Source: JAZOTK01 sp045534775 (GTDB lineage Bacteria > Bacillota > Clostridia > RUG12999). Taken from it: a stretch of 40,617 bases of DNA. Where the stretch lies: assembly GCA_045534775.1 (NCBI GenBank), contig JAZSKI010000019.1, positions 1 through 40,617 of the forward strand, read 5' to 3'. Of the stretch, positions 39,434 through 40,617 are shown piece after piece (positions within the stretch are counted from its first letter, which is position 1; each line of letters starts with the position of its first letter). The position numbers and the translations under genes are program-made. The notes below the pieces were generated by a model. It worked only from the letters and a program-made list of their open reading frames with translations. It did not search any database and was not told the DNA's origin.

Positions 39434-40414
39434 ATGGATATGAATAAAAGACCGGATACAATGGCAAGAATTCAAACAAAACAGCAGGCTGATAAATTTA
39501 TCGCTCAACAGGTAGCGGAGGTTCAGGCTCAGGTAGGTAACAGAAAGGTGCTTCTCGCACTTTCGGGTGGTGTTGACAGCTCTGTGGTTGCCGCACTTCT
39601 TATTAAAGCAATAGGCAAACAGCTTGTTTGTGTTCACGTTAATCACGGGCTCATGCGTAAAGGCGAAAGCGAGTACGTTGTAAAATTATTCAGAGATGAG
39701 CTTGATGCAAATCTGATTTACGTAGATGCAACAGACCGTTTCCTGGACAAGGTGGCAAATGTTGCAGATCCCGAAGAAAAAAGAAAAATAATCGGCGGTG
39801 AGTTTATCCGCGTCTTTGAAGAAGAAGCCCGTAAATTTGACGATATAGATTTCCTGGCTCAGGGAACAATTTATCCCGATATAATAGAAAGTGACGGCGT
39901 AAAGGCTCACCATAACGTAGGCGGACTTCCCGAAGACCTTAAGTTTGAATTGGTTGAACCCGTAAGATTACTTTATAAAGATGAGGTGCGTGTTGTAGGT
40001 AAAGCGCTTGGTCTCCCCGCAGAAATGGTAGACCGTCAGCCCTTCCCCGGACCCGGTCTCGGCGTGCGCTGTCTCGGCGTAATAACCCGCGACCGCCTGG
40101 AAGCCCTCCGCGAATCCGATGCGATTTTACGCGAGGAATTCGATAAAGCAGGTCTCACACAACAAATCTGGCAGTTCTTCACAGTAGTACCCGATTTCCG
40201 TTCCACAGGCGTAAGAGACGGAAAAAGAGTGTTCGACTGGCCTGTAATAATCCGCGCCGTAAACACAACAGATGCAATGGTAGTAACAGTCCCCGAAATA
40301 GACTGGGCAGTCCTCAAAAAAATAACAGACAGAATCTTAGCCGAAGTCCCCGGTGTATGCCGAGTACTCTACGACCTAAGCCCGAAACCCCCGGCAACGA
40401 TAGAATGGGAATAA
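39434..40414 (+). CDS. guaA: GMP synthase ATP pyrophosphatase subunit, without glutaminase domain
   Basis: 326-residue protein matching only the C-terminal two thirds of bacterial GuaA: the ATP-PPase domain with P-loop LALSGGVDSSVV (41-52) and the dimerisation domain (about 215-326), including RQPFPGPGLGVRCLG, DFRSTGVRDGKRVFDWPVIIRAVNT and the C-terminus PPATIEWE. It amidates XMP to GMP with ATP. The N-terminal class I glutaminase (about 190 residues) is absent, and no separate glutaminase gene is seen within the window. Ammonia use, or a partner encoded elsewhere as in archaea, must be assumed. GGGAGG precedes the start. Confidence 0.95.
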   Translation: MDMNKRPDTMARIQTKQQADKFIAQQVAEVQAQVGNRKVLLALSGGVDSSVVAALLIKAIGKQLVCVHVNHGLMRKGESEYVVKLFRDELDANLIYVDATDRFLDKVANVADPEEKRKIIGGEFIRVFEEEARKFDDIDFLAQGTIYPDIIESDGVKAHHNVGGLPEDLKFELVEPVRLLYKDEVRVVGKALGLPAEMVDRQPFPGPGLGVRCLGVITRDRLEALRESDAILREEFDKAGLTQQIWQFFTVVPDFRSTGVRDGKRVFDWPVIIRAVNTTDAMVVTVPEIDWAVLKKITDRILAEVPGVCRVLYDLSPKPPATIEWE

Positions 40415-40421
40415 AATGAAA

Positions 40422-40472
40422 AATCCCTGAAAACCTTGGAAAACAAAGGTTTTCGGGGATTCTTTGTCTTTT
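40422..40472 (+). terminator. terminator of guaA
   Basis: AATCCCTGAAAACCTT (40422-40437) pairs with AAAGGTTTTCGGGGATT (40445-40461), with one mismatch, around a 7-base loop, followed by CTTTGTCTTTT. Strong and directly after the stop. Confidence 0.85.
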
Positions 40473-40617
40473 GAGTACATTTTTTTATTGGCGAATATTA
40501 TATGAAATCCTTATGTGTGAAAGGTTTATACTGATATCGGGATATGTATCTGCGACCTGATTTTTATAAAGATAATCTTGAAATGGTCAGAGTTATTATA
40601 TCTCCCGTAATTAAAGA

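Noticed and set aside
40544..40617. Open frame running off the right edge (ATG at 40544)
   Set aside because: Only 24 codons are visible, with a poor ribosome binding site and no recognisable motif; it cannot be supported as a gene from this window.
1..40617. CRISPR arrays, tRNA or rRNA genes, prophage or insertion sequences
   Set aside because: No regularly spaced direct repeats, cloverleaf-like genes with TTCGA arms, rRNA signatures, or transposase/integrase motifs were found on either strand.

Overview
The window looks like a stretch of chromosome from an anaerobic, endospore-forming Clostridia bacterium (Firmicutes), probably a gut-type relative of the Ruminococcaceae/Oscillospirales. 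The evidence is moderate AT-richness, strong AGGAGG-type ribosome binding sites, TTGACA-N17-TATAAT promoters, a T-box leader, spmA/spmB, a Veg protein, a single-chain glycyl-tRNA synthetase, pyruvate phosphate dikinase and an oxygen-scavenging flavodiiron protein. No rRNA, tRNA, CRISPR array, phage module or transposase gene was seen. The lineage is inferred from gene content only.

Layout. 1-2975 (+): a tight accessory cluster of very small, mostly membrane-bound proteins, a GNAT acetyltransferase and a SanA/YdcF-like DUF218 protein; the first gene is cut by the window edge. 3116-5044 (-): a YifB/ComM-type AAA ATPase and Veg. 5155-7425 (-): rnhA followed by a flavodiiron protein that carries a flavin-reductase-like domain and a short-spaced rubredoxin. 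7478-7582: a structured palindromic element between rnhA and spmA. 7655-8727 (+): spmAB, ending tail-to-tail in overlap with glyS (-). 10182-12154: trpB2 under a tryptophan (UGG) T-box, divergent from a sodium:alanine/glycine symporter under a glycine riboswitch; the two promoters lie back to back. 13611-16794 (-): a PLP enzyme of the YnbB/methionine gamma-lyase-like family and an ABC-F ATPase. 16920-22058 (-): a four-gene operon of SSS symporter, phenylacetate-CoA ligase, iorA and iorB. 22421-25051 (+): ppdK. 25195-26316 (+): a cytoplasmic GH28-like beta-helix protein. 26418-30313 (-): pstSCAB-phoU. 30435-30941 (+): a small membrane protein. 31003-34394 (-): carD-ispD-ispF-proS. 34563-40414 (+): an amidohydrolase, a Na/Pi cotransporter, a SulP transporter, and a GMP synthase ATPPase subunit that lacks the glutaminase domain.

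How the genes fit together. The ior operon encodes ferredoxin-dependent oxidative decarboxylation of aryl pyruvates (from Trp, Phe, Tyr) to arylacetyl-CoA, an AMP-forming ligase that links arylacetyl-CoA to arylacetate, and a sodium symporter. The divergent ppdK converts AMP, PPi and PEP into ATP, Pi and pyruvate. The two could therefore share an AMP/PPi economy; this is an inference. Tryptophan appears again in the T-box-controlled TrpB2. Phosphate is handled twice, by Pst-PhoU and by a Na/Pi cotransporter with its own PhoU-like tail.

Most of the window is ordinary core genome. The parts that deserve a second look are the small-protein cluster at the left edge, the structured element at 7478-7582, the back-to-back amino-acid riboswitches, the aryl-acid operon facing ppdK with a palindrome at the predicted start of each transcript, and the single-domain GMP synthase.
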